A stretch of DNA of 64,000 nucleotides from Saccharothrix australiensis (GCF_003634935.1 NZ_RBXO01000001.1:2939501-3003500), one strand, 5' to 3'; counted from the stretch's first letter, positions 38,401 to 47,443 are shown. Notes: generated from the letters alone by a model not told the origin. Numbers and translations: made by a program.

Positions 38401-41400
38401 TCGGTGCCACGCGCACCTATTACGACCAGAGCACCACCCTCGGCGAGGTGTCGGCCGGCAACGCGACCCGCGTCGACACAGCGACGGCGAACACCAACGA
38501 CCAGTTGACCTTCGCCACCACCGCCACCACCGCCTACGACAACTCCGGCCGGGTCACATCCGTGACCGACGCCTTGCAGCGCTCCACTACCACGGCCTAC
38601 ATCCCGGCCGAAGGCGGCATCGTCAGCAAGATCACCAGCACGAACCCCAAGAACCAAACGAGCACCCTCGAAGTAGAACCCTCCCGTGGCAAGGTCACCG
38701 CGTCGGTCGATGTCGGCTCACGGCGCACCGATGCCGTCCATGACGCCTTGGGACGTGTAATCGAGGTTTGGAAGCCGGGACAGGTCAGAGGGGCAAGCGG
38801 AAAACCCGCACTCAAGTACGAGTACCTGGTGCGGGACAACGGACCGCTCGCCGTGACGACCAAGACCCTCGTCGACTACGGCGCCGGCACCAACTACCTG
38901 ACCACCGTTGACCTGCTCGACGCGTTCGGGCAGAAGCGTCAGACCCAGTCGGACGCTGTGAGCGACGCGGGCGGTCGCGTGGTCAAGGAAAGCAGATACG
39001 ACTCGCACGGCTGGGCGCGCCACACGCACAACCGTTACTACACAAGTGGAGTACCCGGCACCACTCTCGTCCAGGTCGCCGATGACGCGGTCGACGACCG
39101 CACGGTGACCGATTACGACGGCACGGGCCGTCCGGTGCTCGCCACCGACTACCGCGGCCCGAACCTGACCTGGAAGACCCGGACCGTATACGGCGGTGAC
39201 CGAGTCACCGTGATCCCGCCCGCAGGCGGCACGACGACCACGAAGGTCAGTGACATCCGCGGTCGTGATGCGGAGATCCGGCAGTACACCGCGCCGCCGT
39301 CCATCGGCGGAGACACCCTGATCGGCGGGGTTTACCAGACCACGACCCACGAGTACGACCCGTTGGGACGGTTGACGAAGAACATCGACCCGGTCGGCAA
39401 CCAGTGGACGTTCACCTACGACTTCCTGGGGCGCAAGACCAGCCAGACCGACCCCGACTCGGGTACCAGCGCCAGCACCTACGACCTGGCCGGTCAGATG
39501 CTGACCGCGACCGACGCGCGGGGCACGACGCTGGCGTACTCCTATGACGTGCTCGGCCGCAAGACCGCCGAGTACGCCGACTCGACAAGCGGTACCAAGC
39601 TCGCCGAATGGCGCTACGACGGCGCCACCAACGGAATCGGTCTGCCCTGGTACTCCACTCGCTACACCCCCGAAGGCGCCTACGACACCGGGCCGGTCCT
39701 GTACAACGGCGCGGGCCTGCCGAACCGGATCCTCGTCCGCGTGCCCTCCGCCGAGACCGGGTTGAACGGCACGTACACCACCACGTTCGGCTACACCAGC
39801 ACGGGCCAGCAGTGGTCGATCGAGCACCCGAGCAACAACCGCGGCGGCCTCCCCGCGGAACCGATCTCCTCGACCTTGAACAAGTACGGGCTTCCGGTCT
39901 CGACGTTGGCCACCAACGCCTACGTCTCCAGCTCGACCTACACCCCGTACGGCGAACCCAGCCGATACGTGCTCGGCCCCGAACACAACGCGGCCCAGCT
40001 CACCTACGACTACGACCCCAAGACCCGACGCCTCGCGCAGACGAAGTTCACCGCACAACAGGCGTCGACTCCCAACATCGACGAGACCCGCTACACCTAC
40101 GACCCGGTCGGCAACGTCGTCAAGTCCGCCAACACCCCCGGCACCGGTCCTACCCGCACCCAGTGCTACGGCTACGACTCCCTGCGGCGCCTGACCGACG
40201 CCTGGACCGCCACCGACGACTGCCTCGCCACCCCCACCACCACACCGGGGCACGCCAACATCGGCGGCGCGACACCGTACTGGACGTCCTGGACCTTCGA
40301 AGCCGGCGGCCTGCGCACCGGTCAGACCCAACACGCCCTGCCCGGCAGCACCGGCGACACCACCACGACCTACACCTACCCGAACCCCGGTACCGCACAG
40401 CCCCACGCTGTGACCAGCGCGACCACCACCTCACCGTCGGGCTCAACGCTGTCGACCTACGGCTACGACGCTTCCGGCAACACCACCCGACGCACCCTGC
40501 CAAGCGGCGAACACACCCTCACCTGGGACAAGGAAAACCGACTCAGCAGCGTTACCTCGCCCGGCGGCGACACCAAGTACCTCTACGACGCCGACGGCAA
40601 CCAGCTCCTTCGCCGCGACCCCGGCAAGACGACGCTCTACCTGCCCAACCAGGAAATCACCCGCGACAACACCACCGGTGCCCTGACCGGCACCCGCTAC
40701 TACACCCACAACGCCACCACCGTCGCCGTCCGCGTCGGCAACACCAACCCCACCTACCTCGTATCCGACCTCCACAACACCAACATCGTCGCCGTCCAGT
40801 CCGTCGGCTTCGCCGTAAGCCGGCGGTACATGGACCCCTACGGCAACTCCCTCGCTCCGGTCGCCGGACTGCAGTGGCCCGACCAACACGGGTTCCTCAA
40901 CAAACCGGCCAGTGAGACCACCGGCCTGACCGACATCGGTGCCCGCAAGTACGACGCCTCTACTGGCCGCTTCATCAGCGTCGACCCGATCCTCGATCTT
41001 GCAAACTCCCAGCAGTGGACCGGCTATGTCTACGCCGACAACAATCCCACCACCTACAGCGACCCCACCGGCCTCCTACGTCGATGCGGACCAGACGGGG
41101 CCGGATGCGGTGAACGTAATTACGACAAATGCTGCGGCCCATCGGTCGATGCTGTCCCGTTCTTCAGCTGGAAGGCTGCGGAGGGCCTCGTGGTGACCTA
41201 TGATCGCCGGGCGCGGACACATTATGTGAATGAAGTGCAGTTGCCGGGATCGGCGCCGGATGTCGGCAAACTCATTTCCCAGGCCAAAGTCGACCTGGCG
41301 CAGGTGCCATACCGCAAGGATCAAGAATTCGGCCTCCTTCTCGAAGAGGAGGTATACATGCTGTTGGAGCGCTCTTGTGACCACCTGCCGTCGAAAGACT

Positions 41401-41834
41401 GTAGTTCCAGGTTCGTCTGGGATTTGATGTGGCAGCGCCCAGATGTCGGCATGGGCACAGATGCGCTTGTGTCCATGGCGGGTGCTGCGATCGGTGGTGC
41501 GGGTGCATTCAGGATGGGTCGTTGGAAGCCGGGCGACGACGCCTTCTCGCCTACGCGCTCGGGAAACGATCCGGCTTGGTCAACGGTTCGATCACGCTTC
41601 TGGAAGAATGAAGCGAACGAGCCTGGTGCGGTAGAGCAGTATGGTGCCGCCAACGTGACGCGAATGAAGCGTGGTCTTGCTCCGCAACGAAAAAATCCTC
41701 ACACGGGCGAGGTGGAGTCGATGGAGTTGAGTCACGAGCCGATCCCTGCTCGCAGCGGAGGTACTGTAGTGACGCCGCGATGGCCGGACGAGCACGCTAT
41801 GCTCGACCCGTATCGGCATGTGCGAGCCAGATAG
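35490..41834 (+). CDS. Secreted Rhs/YD-repeat polymorphic toxin with C-terminal HNH-like nuclease tip
   Basis: A 2114-residue protein. ATG at 35490 follows a GAGGGGG site and an Arg-rich n-region precedes the hydrophobic SSFLTVAVTAGLVVGLTSDV, a signal sequence. A SpvB/TcaC-like N-terminal half (GSFSWSYPITLPTAAAGSAV) leads to YD repeats (YDVLGRKTAEY, YDPVGNVVKS and many more). The Rhs core reads RYMDPYGNSLAPV, TDIGARKYDASTGRFISVDP and ends at DPTG near residue 1862. The variable tip ends NPHTGEVESMELSHEPIPAR, then GGTVVTPRWPDEHAMLDPYRH, a pattern of the HNH/endonuclease VII-type toxins (LHH/GH-E-like). The tip is probably released by shell self-cleavage and delivered to competitors. An immunity candidate follows 8 bp downstream. 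Confidence 0.9.
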   Translation: MFGVDSARPSATAEPRARWSRRLTSSFLTVAVTAGLVVGLTSDVVRTFGPPEVVQQDPIAHTEIPLAEAEQPRTDERYAEPGNAKWPDGDKASVAAGSAPRRAGELPVTVAAQGTGERRFDVEVFGQDTARDAGVTGVVFAVTPTDGKDDEVSIGLDYAGFQDAVGGDFGTRLRLEQLPGCALSTPKKAECQARTPLPSTNDPVATTVTAAAVRPSPDQPVRKIMAGAPANRTIVLAATSGPAGPDGAFDASSLAPSGTWAVSGSAGSFSWSYPITLPTAAAGSAVTPSVALSYSSSSVDGRTSATNNQASWIGQGWNYAPGAIERTYRTCASDKDLPQEQQTGDQCWAGEIVTLNLGGQSTELVYDDATHTWHEAVDQGSRIELLTDTTNGVHNNEYWKITNSGGVSYYFGRNRGPGYTNQEETNSAWAVPVYGPRSGDKCHNPAGFASSWCMQAWRWNLDFVEDTNGNVTAYYYDRETNHYGANNQTTGVSYTRGGTLKRIDYGLRKTGGSIYGGVVPNQVVFGTSERCLPDAGFDCDPSKFNADNAKRWPDTPQDQECKPSAVCDDHAPSFWSTKRLTTITTQYNQGSGPVKVDEYRLTHEIPTLTDNAKELLLQSITRTGYKGTSSITLPVTRFTHQALDNRVKDYGKGGGGLARWRITNVKTDTGTRVNVTYSAKDCSATDVPTDLANNTRRCYPVYRTLPFNQDPTLDFFHKYVVDSVQVTDGELGPDGQVRPGQSPSQLTTYTYLGTPAWHFDDNEIVRAEHRTYGQFRGYDKVEIRTGDPARNDPLGGSPDKQTLTRTTYFRGMDGDTMPAGGVRSASVTNSLGESVADHQKYADKVYETEVFNGDGGARLSTSITDPTVPVTTATRARTGLPALTADITGIARTRAITHLAAGGTRTATTTNRYDNLGRLTYKTESGDGVPDLCNRTTYADNPTAWIRDRASETTVSQQACPADNVPQSSILGATRTYYDQSTTLGEVSAGNATRVDTATANTNDQLTFATTATTAYDNSGRVTSVTDALQRSTTTAYIPAEGGIVSKITSTNPKNQTSTLEVEPSRGKVTASVDVGSRRTDAVHDALGRVIEVWKPGQVRGASGKPALKYEYLVRDNGPLAVTTKTLVDYGAGTNYLTTVDLLDAFGQKRQTQSDAVSDAGGRVVKESRYDSHGWARHTHNRYYTSGVPGTTLVQVADDAVDDRTVTDYDGTGRPVLATDYRGPNLTWKTRTVYGGDRVTVIPPAGGTTTTKVSDIRGRDAEIRQYTAPPSIGGDTLIGGVYQTTTHEYDPLGRLTKNIDPVGNQWTFTYDFLGRKTSQTDPDSGTSASTYDLAGQMLTATDARGTTLAYSYDVLGRKTAEYADSTSGTKLAEWRYDGATNGIGLPWYSTRYTPEGAYDTGPVLYNGAGLPNRILVRVPSAETGLNGTYTTTFGYTSTGQQWSIEHPSNNRGGLPAEPISSTLNKYGLPVSTLATNAYVSSSTYTPYGEPSRYVLGPEHNAAQLTYDYDPKTRRLAQTKFTAQQASTPNIDETRYTYDPVGNVVKSANTPGTGPTRTQCYGYDSLRRLTDAWTATDDCLATPTTTPGHANIGGATPYWTSWTFEAGGLRTGQTQHALPGSTGDTTTTYTYPNPGTAQPHAVTSATTTSPSGSTLSTYGYDASGNTTRRTLPSGEHTLTWDKENRLSSVTSPGGDTKYLYDADGNQLLRRDPGKTTLYLPNQEITRDNTTGALTGTRYYTHNATTVAVRVGNTNPTYLVSDLHNTNIVAVQSVGFAVSRRYMDPYGNSLAPVAGLQWPDQHGFLNKPASETTGLTDIGARKYDASTGRFISVDPILDLANSQQWTGYVYADNNPTTYSDPTGLLRRCGPDGAGCGERNYDKCCGPSVDAVPFFSWKAAEGLVVTYDRRARTHYVNEVQLPGSAPDVGKLISQAKVDLAQVPYRKDQEFGLLLEEEVYMLLERSCDHLPSKDCSSRFVWDLMWQRPDVGMGTDALVSMAGAAIGGAGAFRMGRWKPGDDAFSPTRSGNDPAWSTVRSRFWKNEANEPGAVEQYGAANVTRMKRGLAPQRKNPHTGEVESMELSHEPIPARSGGTVVTPRWPDEHAMLDPYRHVRAR

Positions 41835-41842
41835 GGAATACC

Positions 41843-42304
41843 GTGGGGCAGATCGAAGACTTCGGTGAAAGGTTCATCCGCGAGGACTCGGATGTAATTG
41901 ACGTCAATGGCATTCAGGTCCATCTCCGCTTCGTCGTAGAGGAAGTGCAAGTTGGGAGTAGAGTCCGACTGGCTTTTCATAGCTACTCTCGGGAGGTCGC
42001 ACAGGCGATTTGTGTGGCGACCTCCAAGGGGCGGCTGAACATCGCCGGATCCAGTTCCAAAAAGATGATCCTTTGGGCTGGCAGTGCTCCATCGGAAGTT
42101 GAGATATCGCTCAGTAGCAGGGTTCCTGCGAAGTTGACTTTCTGGAACGTGTGGGAACGCCCCGATGGAGGGGTCGACGCAGGTCTTCGTTTCGCGGGGA
42201 TGAGGATTGCAGAGGTTGAGCACAACTCGTGGCTGCTCCATTGCAGCGATGGCGTGGGCGAGGCAGACTTCGATGATCTCGTAGTGTCCGTTGCCCTGGT
42301 GTGA
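41843..42304 (+). CDS. Candidate immunity protein for the Rhs toxin
   Basis: A 153-residue soluble protein starting at GTG 41843, with AGGGA just upstream and only 8 bp after the rhs stop. Sequence VGQIEDFGERFIREDSDV is followed by a beta-rich region (VHLRFVVEEVQVGSRVRLAF, HNSWLLHCSDGVGEADFDDL). I recognise no family. Its position, size and lower GC than the rhs core are those of a cognate immunity gene swapped together with the toxin tip. Confidence 0.7.
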   Translation: MGQIEDFGERFIREDSDVIDVNGIQVHLRFVVEEVQVGSRVRLAFHSYSREVAQAICVATSKGRLNIAGSSSKKMILWAGSAPSEVEISLSSRVPAKLTFWNVWERPDGGVDAGLRFAGMRIAEVEHNSWLLHCSDGVGEADFDDLVVSVALV

Positions 42305-42789
42305 AGGGACAACGCCTCATGGATTCACGGGTGTCGCGGCAACTCGACGACCTCGACGATTCGAACTGTCACTGACGCACTAGGGCTGGTCAAGTTGTTA
42401 AGGGGTGGGAAGCCAGATTTGTGGCAACCATGTTCGGCGATGGATGCTGGAAGTTCAAATTCGTCGTCCCGGGTGTCAAGGCAAGCCCGCTGCCCGTGCG
42501 GTACGCCTGCTGGAGTCGAGATACCCAAAACTGCGTCCTGCTCGCCGCCGCGCGGCGTTTCGGACGAAGGGCATTTCGTATATTCCTTGGGAGACGTGCC
42601 CAGTTCCTACGCCGTGTGCGAGGCTGGTGCTGAGCTTTGCATCTGAGTACTCGGCCTGTCGCACTCGATGGAGCACATATTTGAGCATGCCAGCTACATT
42701 TCGGACGCTGTAGCCACCACAATCGTGTAAACGATGAAATTGGCACCGGGAAGCCACGGTCGCCGTCACGCTTGCCCCGTTGCACCTAC
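42305..42789. other. Low-GC stretch between immunity gene and recombinase remnant
   Basis: Base composition drops relative to the neighbours. A minus-strand frame (42476-42769) reads YSVRNVAGMLKYVLHRVRQA then EYSDAKLSTSLAHGVG and is protein-like, but has no ribosome site and no recognised relative. It may be the trace of a displaced toxin or immunity module. Confidence 0.35.
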
Positions 42790-43041
42790 CTCACGGACCG
42801 GCAGCATGACGCCCAGTGGAAAGAGAGACTGCTTCAGTGCCGGCTGCTGGGGCACTGTTCGGTGCTGACCACGGAGAAGTACCTGCGGCGGCTGGACATC
42901 ACGCGGATCTTCGGCGAGCTCGGCGGTCCCGCCTGTGAGGCCGGGCCGGGTGCGGATGCCGGGCAGGTCGTGGCGGCAGAGCTGGAGGTCGAGCGGGAGT
43001 TCGCCGACGAGCGGGAGGGGCCGGGATGCCCGCCGAGGTGA
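42790..43041 (+). pseudogene. C-terminal remnant of a tyrosine recombinase
   Basis: The frame reads LLGHCSVLTTEKYLRRLDIT then RIFGELGG. TTEKYLRR with the preceding GHCSV is the final box of phage-type integrases, with Tyr as nucleophile. The catalytic Arg/His region is missing upstream. Its end overlaps the start of the next fragment by 16 bp, as in actinobacterial multi-gene recombinase operons. Confidence 0.65.
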
Positions 43042-43490
43042 CCGGAGACTCGCCGGTGCTGGAGTGCCTGTTCACCAGCGGCGCGACCGCGTGGTTCACG
43101 CTGGAGGCCGCGGGCGGCGGTGTGCTGGCCGGGCAGTTGCTGTGCGGGCCGGCCGAGCTGGTCCAGCCGCACGGCCCGCCGGACAGCAGGGCGTCGGTGA
43201 GCCACTACGTGCTCGCCTGCCGCCACCTGTTGGAGGCGGTGACGTCCGCCGGTCGGCTCGGGCCGGAGTCCTTCTCGCACTGGGTGCGTCGCCGCGGGCT
43301 GTGCGGTGACGACGGCCGGCCGCTGTCGCTGCACCGCCACCGGCTGCGAGCCAGGTTCGAGGTGATGCGGGACCACCGGTCCTGGTTCAACAGTCCGCGC
43401 GCCACCATCGACGCCAACCACACCGCGCGGGTGGAGGGCGAGCACTACCTGTCGGACCTCGCCGGGGGTGAGGCGGGCGAGGCCGTCCTC
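43026..43490 (+). pseudogene. Truncated partner gene of the recombinase operon
   Basis: Begins MPAEVTGDSPVLECLFTSGA and runs through WVRRRGLCGDDGRPLSLHRH and SPRATIDANHTARVEGEHYL, a phrase I associate with proteins encoded beside actinomycete recombinases. After about 43490 the frame enters IS-derived sequence in the wrong orientation, so the C-terminus is lost. Its role in recombination is not known. Confidence 0.5.
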
Positions 43491-43497
43491 GTCCGGG

Positions 43498-43960
43498 TCG
43501 TGTGGGTGTTTGCCGCAGTGACGGCGAGGTGGGCGTGGGCGAGCATGGCGAAGGTGATGTGGCGGTACCAGGCGTCGTAGCGGCGGACCTGGTACTGGTC
43601 CAGGCCGATCTCGGTCTTGGCGGTCTGGAAGCATTCCTCGACCGCCCAACGGGTTCCGGCGACGCGGACGAGTTCGTCGCCGGGAGTGCCGGTGGGCCCG
43701 AAGCACAGGTGGAACGCCAGTTCGTCCGGATTGATGATACTGCGGCGGATGAGCAGCCACCGTGACAGGTCGCTGTACCGGTCGGGACCCGGAGGCAGGG
43801 TCGCCGCGGCCCAGTCGTACAGCCGCGGTCCTTACGGTCTGGCTTCGCGGTACGGCCACGACGTAGCCCACCCGGCGGTCTTCTGGCCAGGTGCGGAACT
43901 TGTGGTCCTGGCTGTAGGGCTCCCCACAACGACGGCAACTATGTCCCGCCCCCGAAAGAG
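43498..43960 (-). pseudogene. IS701-family transposase internal fragment
   Basis: The minus strand reads VGYVVAVPRSQTVRT, then LLIRRSIINPDELAFHLCFG, GTRWAVEECFQTAKTEIGLD and QYQVRRYDAWYRHITFAMLA. This matches, with differences, the transposase at 45420-46678, so it is a related but separate copy. Both ends are missing. It truncates the recombinase-partner gene on one side and the orphan Rhs tip on the other. Confidence 0.8.
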
Positions 43961-44227
43961 CTACCCGGGTTCCCAGGTGCTAAGAGAGTGAAGGGAAAGA
44001 CCGCAGTGCGTGGTGGCGGAGGCTTGCGAGCGCGCTGGGAAGATCGAAAGTTCATTTACGAATGGGACTCTCGGCATGGCGAGATTGAGAAGTATGACAA
44101 GAGGGGGAAACGCCTAGGCTCCTTCGATCATAGCACTGGAGATCCGATACCGATAGCAAGGGGCGGGTTAAGGGACCTGTTCCAGGGCGGGAGTGTGGGC
44201 GATGAGTTGGGTGCTCATGGTATTTGA
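43941..44227 (+). pseudogene. Orphan Rhs C-terminal tip with colicin E3-type 16S rRNase domain
   Basis: The frame reads ELPGFPGAKRVKGKTAVRGG then RARWEDRKFIYEWDSRHGEI and EKYDKRGKRLGSFDHSTGDP. W-x-D...IYEWDSRHG...EKYD..G..LG.FD is the cytotoxic ribonuclease fold of colicin E3, which cleaves 16S rRNA at the decoding site; the Asp, His and Glu pattern is retained. The parent Rhs body is missing (the 5' side ends at IS701 debris), so it is a stored tip cassette rather than a complete toxin. It overlaps the next gene by 26 bp. Whether it is still expressed, or used by recombination into the intact rhs gene, is unknown. Confidence 0.75.
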
Positions 44228-44432
44228 GAAGTACGGCGATGCCTTCATTGCGGAGATCCCACTTCCTGAAAGCGTCAATGATGACGTCGTAAGGCTGCTC
44301 GTCGGCGACTACCCGAATCTTCATGGAGATTCGTTTCCGATCGGCGGTGCAAGCTTGGATCGGTTGTCGGAAATGATTGCGAGTCGGATGAAGCCTGACA
44401 ATTTCGACTACTTCATAGGGTTTCGACGGTAG
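44202..44432 (+). CDS. Candidate immunity protein for the E3-type RNase tip
   Basis: A 76-residue acidic protein from ATG 44202 (MSWVLMVFEKYGDAFIAEIP), with GGGAG upstream. It overlaps the toxin tip end. Size and acidity fit the inhibitors of E3-like RNases, although sequence identity to the colicin E3 inhibitor is not obvious. It is intact while its toxin lacks a delivery body, as expected if the host must still resist this toxin from relatives. Confidence 0.6.
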   Translation: MSWVLMVFEKYGDAFIAEIPLPESVNDDVVRLLVGDYPNLHGDSFPIGGASLDRLSEMIASRMKPDNFDYFIGFRR

Positions 44433-44433
44433 A

Positions 44434-45153
44434 GTGGTGATGTGGGTGGTGGAGCAGCGGAGTCTGCGCGGCAGCCGCCAGGTCTTCAGGATCGAGACGG
44501 ATCGTTCGCCGAGGGCGCGGATGCGGGCATGCGAGCGGTTGACCGCCTGCTGACCGGGCGAGAGGTTGTGCCACTTGCCGCGGTAGGGCACGCGGACCGA
44601 GCCGCCCGCTCCGCGGTAGACCTTGTCCGCCCAGCACGGGATGTCGTGTGAGTTCAGGGCTTCGATGATGCCGTGGGTGCGTGCTGCGGTCAGGTCGTGG
44701 GCCGAGCCGGGCAGCGCGGGCGAGGCCCACGGCAGGCGTCCGGCCGGGTCGGCCAGGACCTGGACGTTCATGCCGTGGCGCTTGTGCTTTCCCGAGTAGT
44801 ACGGACGGTCTGCGGCGATGCGGTCGATGCGTGACAGGGTGCCGTCGAGGATGACGTGGGCCTTGCGCGAGGCGACTTTCAGCGCATCGGCCAGGTCCGG
44901 TGCCAGTGCGGCCAGGGGTTGGACGGCTTCGTGGATGTGGCGGCAGACGGTGGCCAGGCCGACGCCGAATCCGGCGGCCAGGCGGGTGTAGGTGTCGCCG
45001 CGGCGCAGATGGGCCAGCGCGAGCAGGGCCTGGCGTCCGGGTTCGAGGGCGGCGCCACCTGCTGCCGATCCGAAGGCGGTGCGTGGTCGGTTCCCGCGCC
45101 AGGAACTGAAGGTGTGAACTGGACAGGTCGATCGCGGATGGGTAGACAAGCAC
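44434..45153 (-). pseudogene. IS5-family (DDE_Tnp_4) transposase, frameshifted and 3'-truncated
   Basis: GTG at 45153 gives VLVYPSAIDLSSSHLQFLAR, then a frameshift near 45045 leads to GRQALLALAHLRRGDTYTRL, ILDGTLSRIDRIAADRPYYS (first Asp), GKHKRHGMNVQVLADPAGRL, HDIPCWADKVYRGAGG (second Asp) and RALGERSVSILKTWRLPRRL (Glu). The last residues expected after HITT are replaced where the flanking immunity gene begins, so the 3' end is missing. A strong hairpin precedes the start. Confidence 0.8.
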
Positions 45154-45154
45154 T

Positions 45155-45211
45155 CGAAGCTCCTGGCGATGGCCTTGCTCTTGGTCGAGAAGTCATTCAC
45201 CAGGAGCTTCG
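45155..45211 (-). promoter_or_regulatory. 12-bp stem that buries the transposase ribosome-binding site
   Basis: CGAAGCTCCTGG (45155-45166) is the exact complement of CCAGGAGCTTCG (45200-45211). On the minus strand the 3' arm contains AGGAG eight bases before the GTG at 45153, so the Shine-Dalgarno sequence would be locked in a stem when transcription enters from outside. This is a known way for insertion sequences to block expression from read-through transcripts. Confidence 0.65.
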
Positions 45212-45419
45212 CCACGTCTCCAGCCCCTACCCCCAGGTTGGAAAGGGCTCAGTATTGATCTGCCGCCGAGGTATGGACGGCCTCGGCAACCTTCGTTGAG
45301 GCCAGGTAATCAACCTCGGTCAGATCTCTCTGCCAGCTCGGCCGTGATCGCCAGGTAGTCGCACTCGTGCCGGACGGATCGGCCTAGTACTCCAGCCGCA
45401 GTTCGTGATTTTTGACGTG

Positions 45420-46678
45420 TCATCGCTGGTAGTGGGCTTGTTTGGCGCGGTATTGGTGGCGTCTGCGCCAGTGGGACCAGCTCCAGGTGCGAACGCGGTC
45501 GGGGATGGTGGTGGTCAGGTGTGCCAGGAGACGCCTGACTTCGCCGAGGGTGACCGGGATGAGGTCGCTGCCAGGGCTTTTGGGGCGATGGCGGCGGTGA
45601 CGGCGAGGTAGGTGTGGGCGAGCATCGCGAGGGTGATGTGGCGGTACCAGGCGTCGTAGCGGCGGATCTGGTACTGGTCCAGGCCGACCTCGGTCTTGGC
45701 GGTCTGGAAGCAGTCCTCGACCGCCCAGCGTGCACCGGCCACCCGGATCAGGTCGTCATCTGTGGTTCCCGTTGGTGCGCAACACAAGTAATAGGCCAGT
45801 TCGTGTTCTCTGCGGCGGGTCGCGGTCAGGGAACGGCGGATCAACAGCCATCGTCGCCACCCGGCAGGGGTGGTGTCGTCGTAGGCGGGTAACGAGGCCA
45901 CCGCCCAGTCGAACGGGCGAGGCCCTTTGACGCCCTGGCCGCAGCTGCGGCGCTTCCACGCCGCTTGCGGGGCGTCGGCGGTCAGGTAGTCGGTGCGGGT
46001 GGCGCCCGCGGTGGCGGGAACGGTCTGGCTGCTTGGCACGGCCACCACGTAGGCGATGCGCCGGTCTTCCAGCCAGGCCCGGAATTTCGAGTCGCCGCCG
46101 TATGCCTCGTCCGCGGTCACCCAGCGCGCCGGCACGCCCGCGTCCAGCGCTCGCCCCAGCATCGCGCGGGCGAGCACGGGCTTGGTCGCAAACTCCACGG
46201 TGTCGGGCACCGCCGCCTCTTAGCACCGTGCCCGGTCGGCGGTCCAGGACTCGGGCAGGTACAGCTCGCGGTCGATCAGCGTCCGGCCTTTGCCTGTGGC
46301 GTAGGCGAGGAACACGCCCAGTTGGCAGTTCTCGATCCGGCCGGCGGTGCCGGAGTACTGGCGTTGCACCCCGGCGGACCTGGTGCCCTTCTTCAGGAAT
46401 TCGGTCTCGTCCACCATCAGCACACCGTCCCGGGCGTCGTCACGCAGCCCGTCGGTGTCCCAGGCGTAGAAGTTCAACAGCCGCTGCATGCCCTCCGGGC
46501 CCGCGTCGCCGGTCGCCTCGGCCAGTGTCCACCCGTTCTTCCGCTCAACTTCGGAGAGCAGGACCCTGACATACCAACGCATCCGACGCCGCGACTCCAC
46601 ACGCGGGAACCGGCCCGCGAACCGGCCGAGGAACGCATTGAACGCCGCCGACCATCCCGCCACCAACCCCATCGACAC
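45420..46678 (-). pseudogene. IS701-family transposase with one in-frame TAA and a C-terminal frameshift
   Basis: Residues from 46678: [40 protein letters not shown] and [20 protein letters not shown] (first Asp region) to SWTADRARC, then TAA (46220-46222) and in the same frame EAAVPDTVEFATKPVLARAM, WVTADEAYGGD (second Asp), VEDCFQTAKTEVGLDQYQIR (Glu). Near 45580 a further frameshift separates it from the normal end IPVTLGEVRRLLAHL...HWRRRHQYRAKQAHYQR. Two lesions make it inactive. It gives the full-length reference for the fragment at 43498-43960. Confidence 0.85.
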
Positions 46679-47443
46679 GCAACATCAAGTAGCAGAGGAC
46701 AACCTCAGATCACGACCTGTCGTTGTAGTAAAGGCCACTTCCGGGATGCCGACAAGGAACCGCCGCAGGTGCGGAACGGACCCGGATCGCCTGACGCACA
46801 GGCGATGCTGCGGCGGCCAGGGTACTGGCGAATCACGCCGGGTCGTCGGAGAGTGACGATGCAGCCGCGTAGGTCCTTGGCGCAGCAGCGAGGTGATCGG
46901 CCGCCTCCGGCAGTCGGCAGGGTGCGGGAGTGCAGGGCGCAGAGACTGGTGGCTGCCCGGACCGGCACGACGAGCGCCCGGGAGCGGCTGTGTGGTGGCC
47001 AGGCGATGACCGCGTCATGGTCGGTGCGTCCAGGGCCGGCACGGCGGCCATGCCTTCGAGCAGGTTGGCGCGGCTGGACTCGGGCATGGCCGGAGCGCTG
47101 TTCGACGACGCCGGAAATCCGCCCTGGTAAGGCTTCCGACGCGCACTCCGCTGTCCGCTGGTGCTCTGCACCCTGACCACACGCCACAACGTCGCCTGAT
47201 GGAGAGAGCGGCCGAAGGGATGCGACCCAGTTCATGTCCGATAGCACATCCTCGCGCGCGGCAAGGTCGCGAACGGTGTTGAGGTCACTCTGCGATCGGC
47301 GGGCCGACGCATCGTCCCGTTCGTTGGCCGCCTGCGGCTACAAGCTCCACGCTTTCGGTGCCAAGGTGCTCGGCCTCGCTCGACGCCGCGTCTGCCGTAC
47401 TGCGCGGCCAAGGGGTTCGCGGACTGCGTGGATCGCCGGCGGG
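46679..47443. other. Non-coding stretch, nothing recognised
   Basis: Frames on both strands are open because of high GC, but no translation resembles a known protein. It probably represents degraded mobile DNA between the IS701 remnant and the MFS gene. Confidence 0.35.

Noticed and set aside
38718..40406. Minus-strand open frame opposite the rhs gene
   Set aside because: Shadow of the YD repeats; the repeated look comes from the repeats on the other strand.
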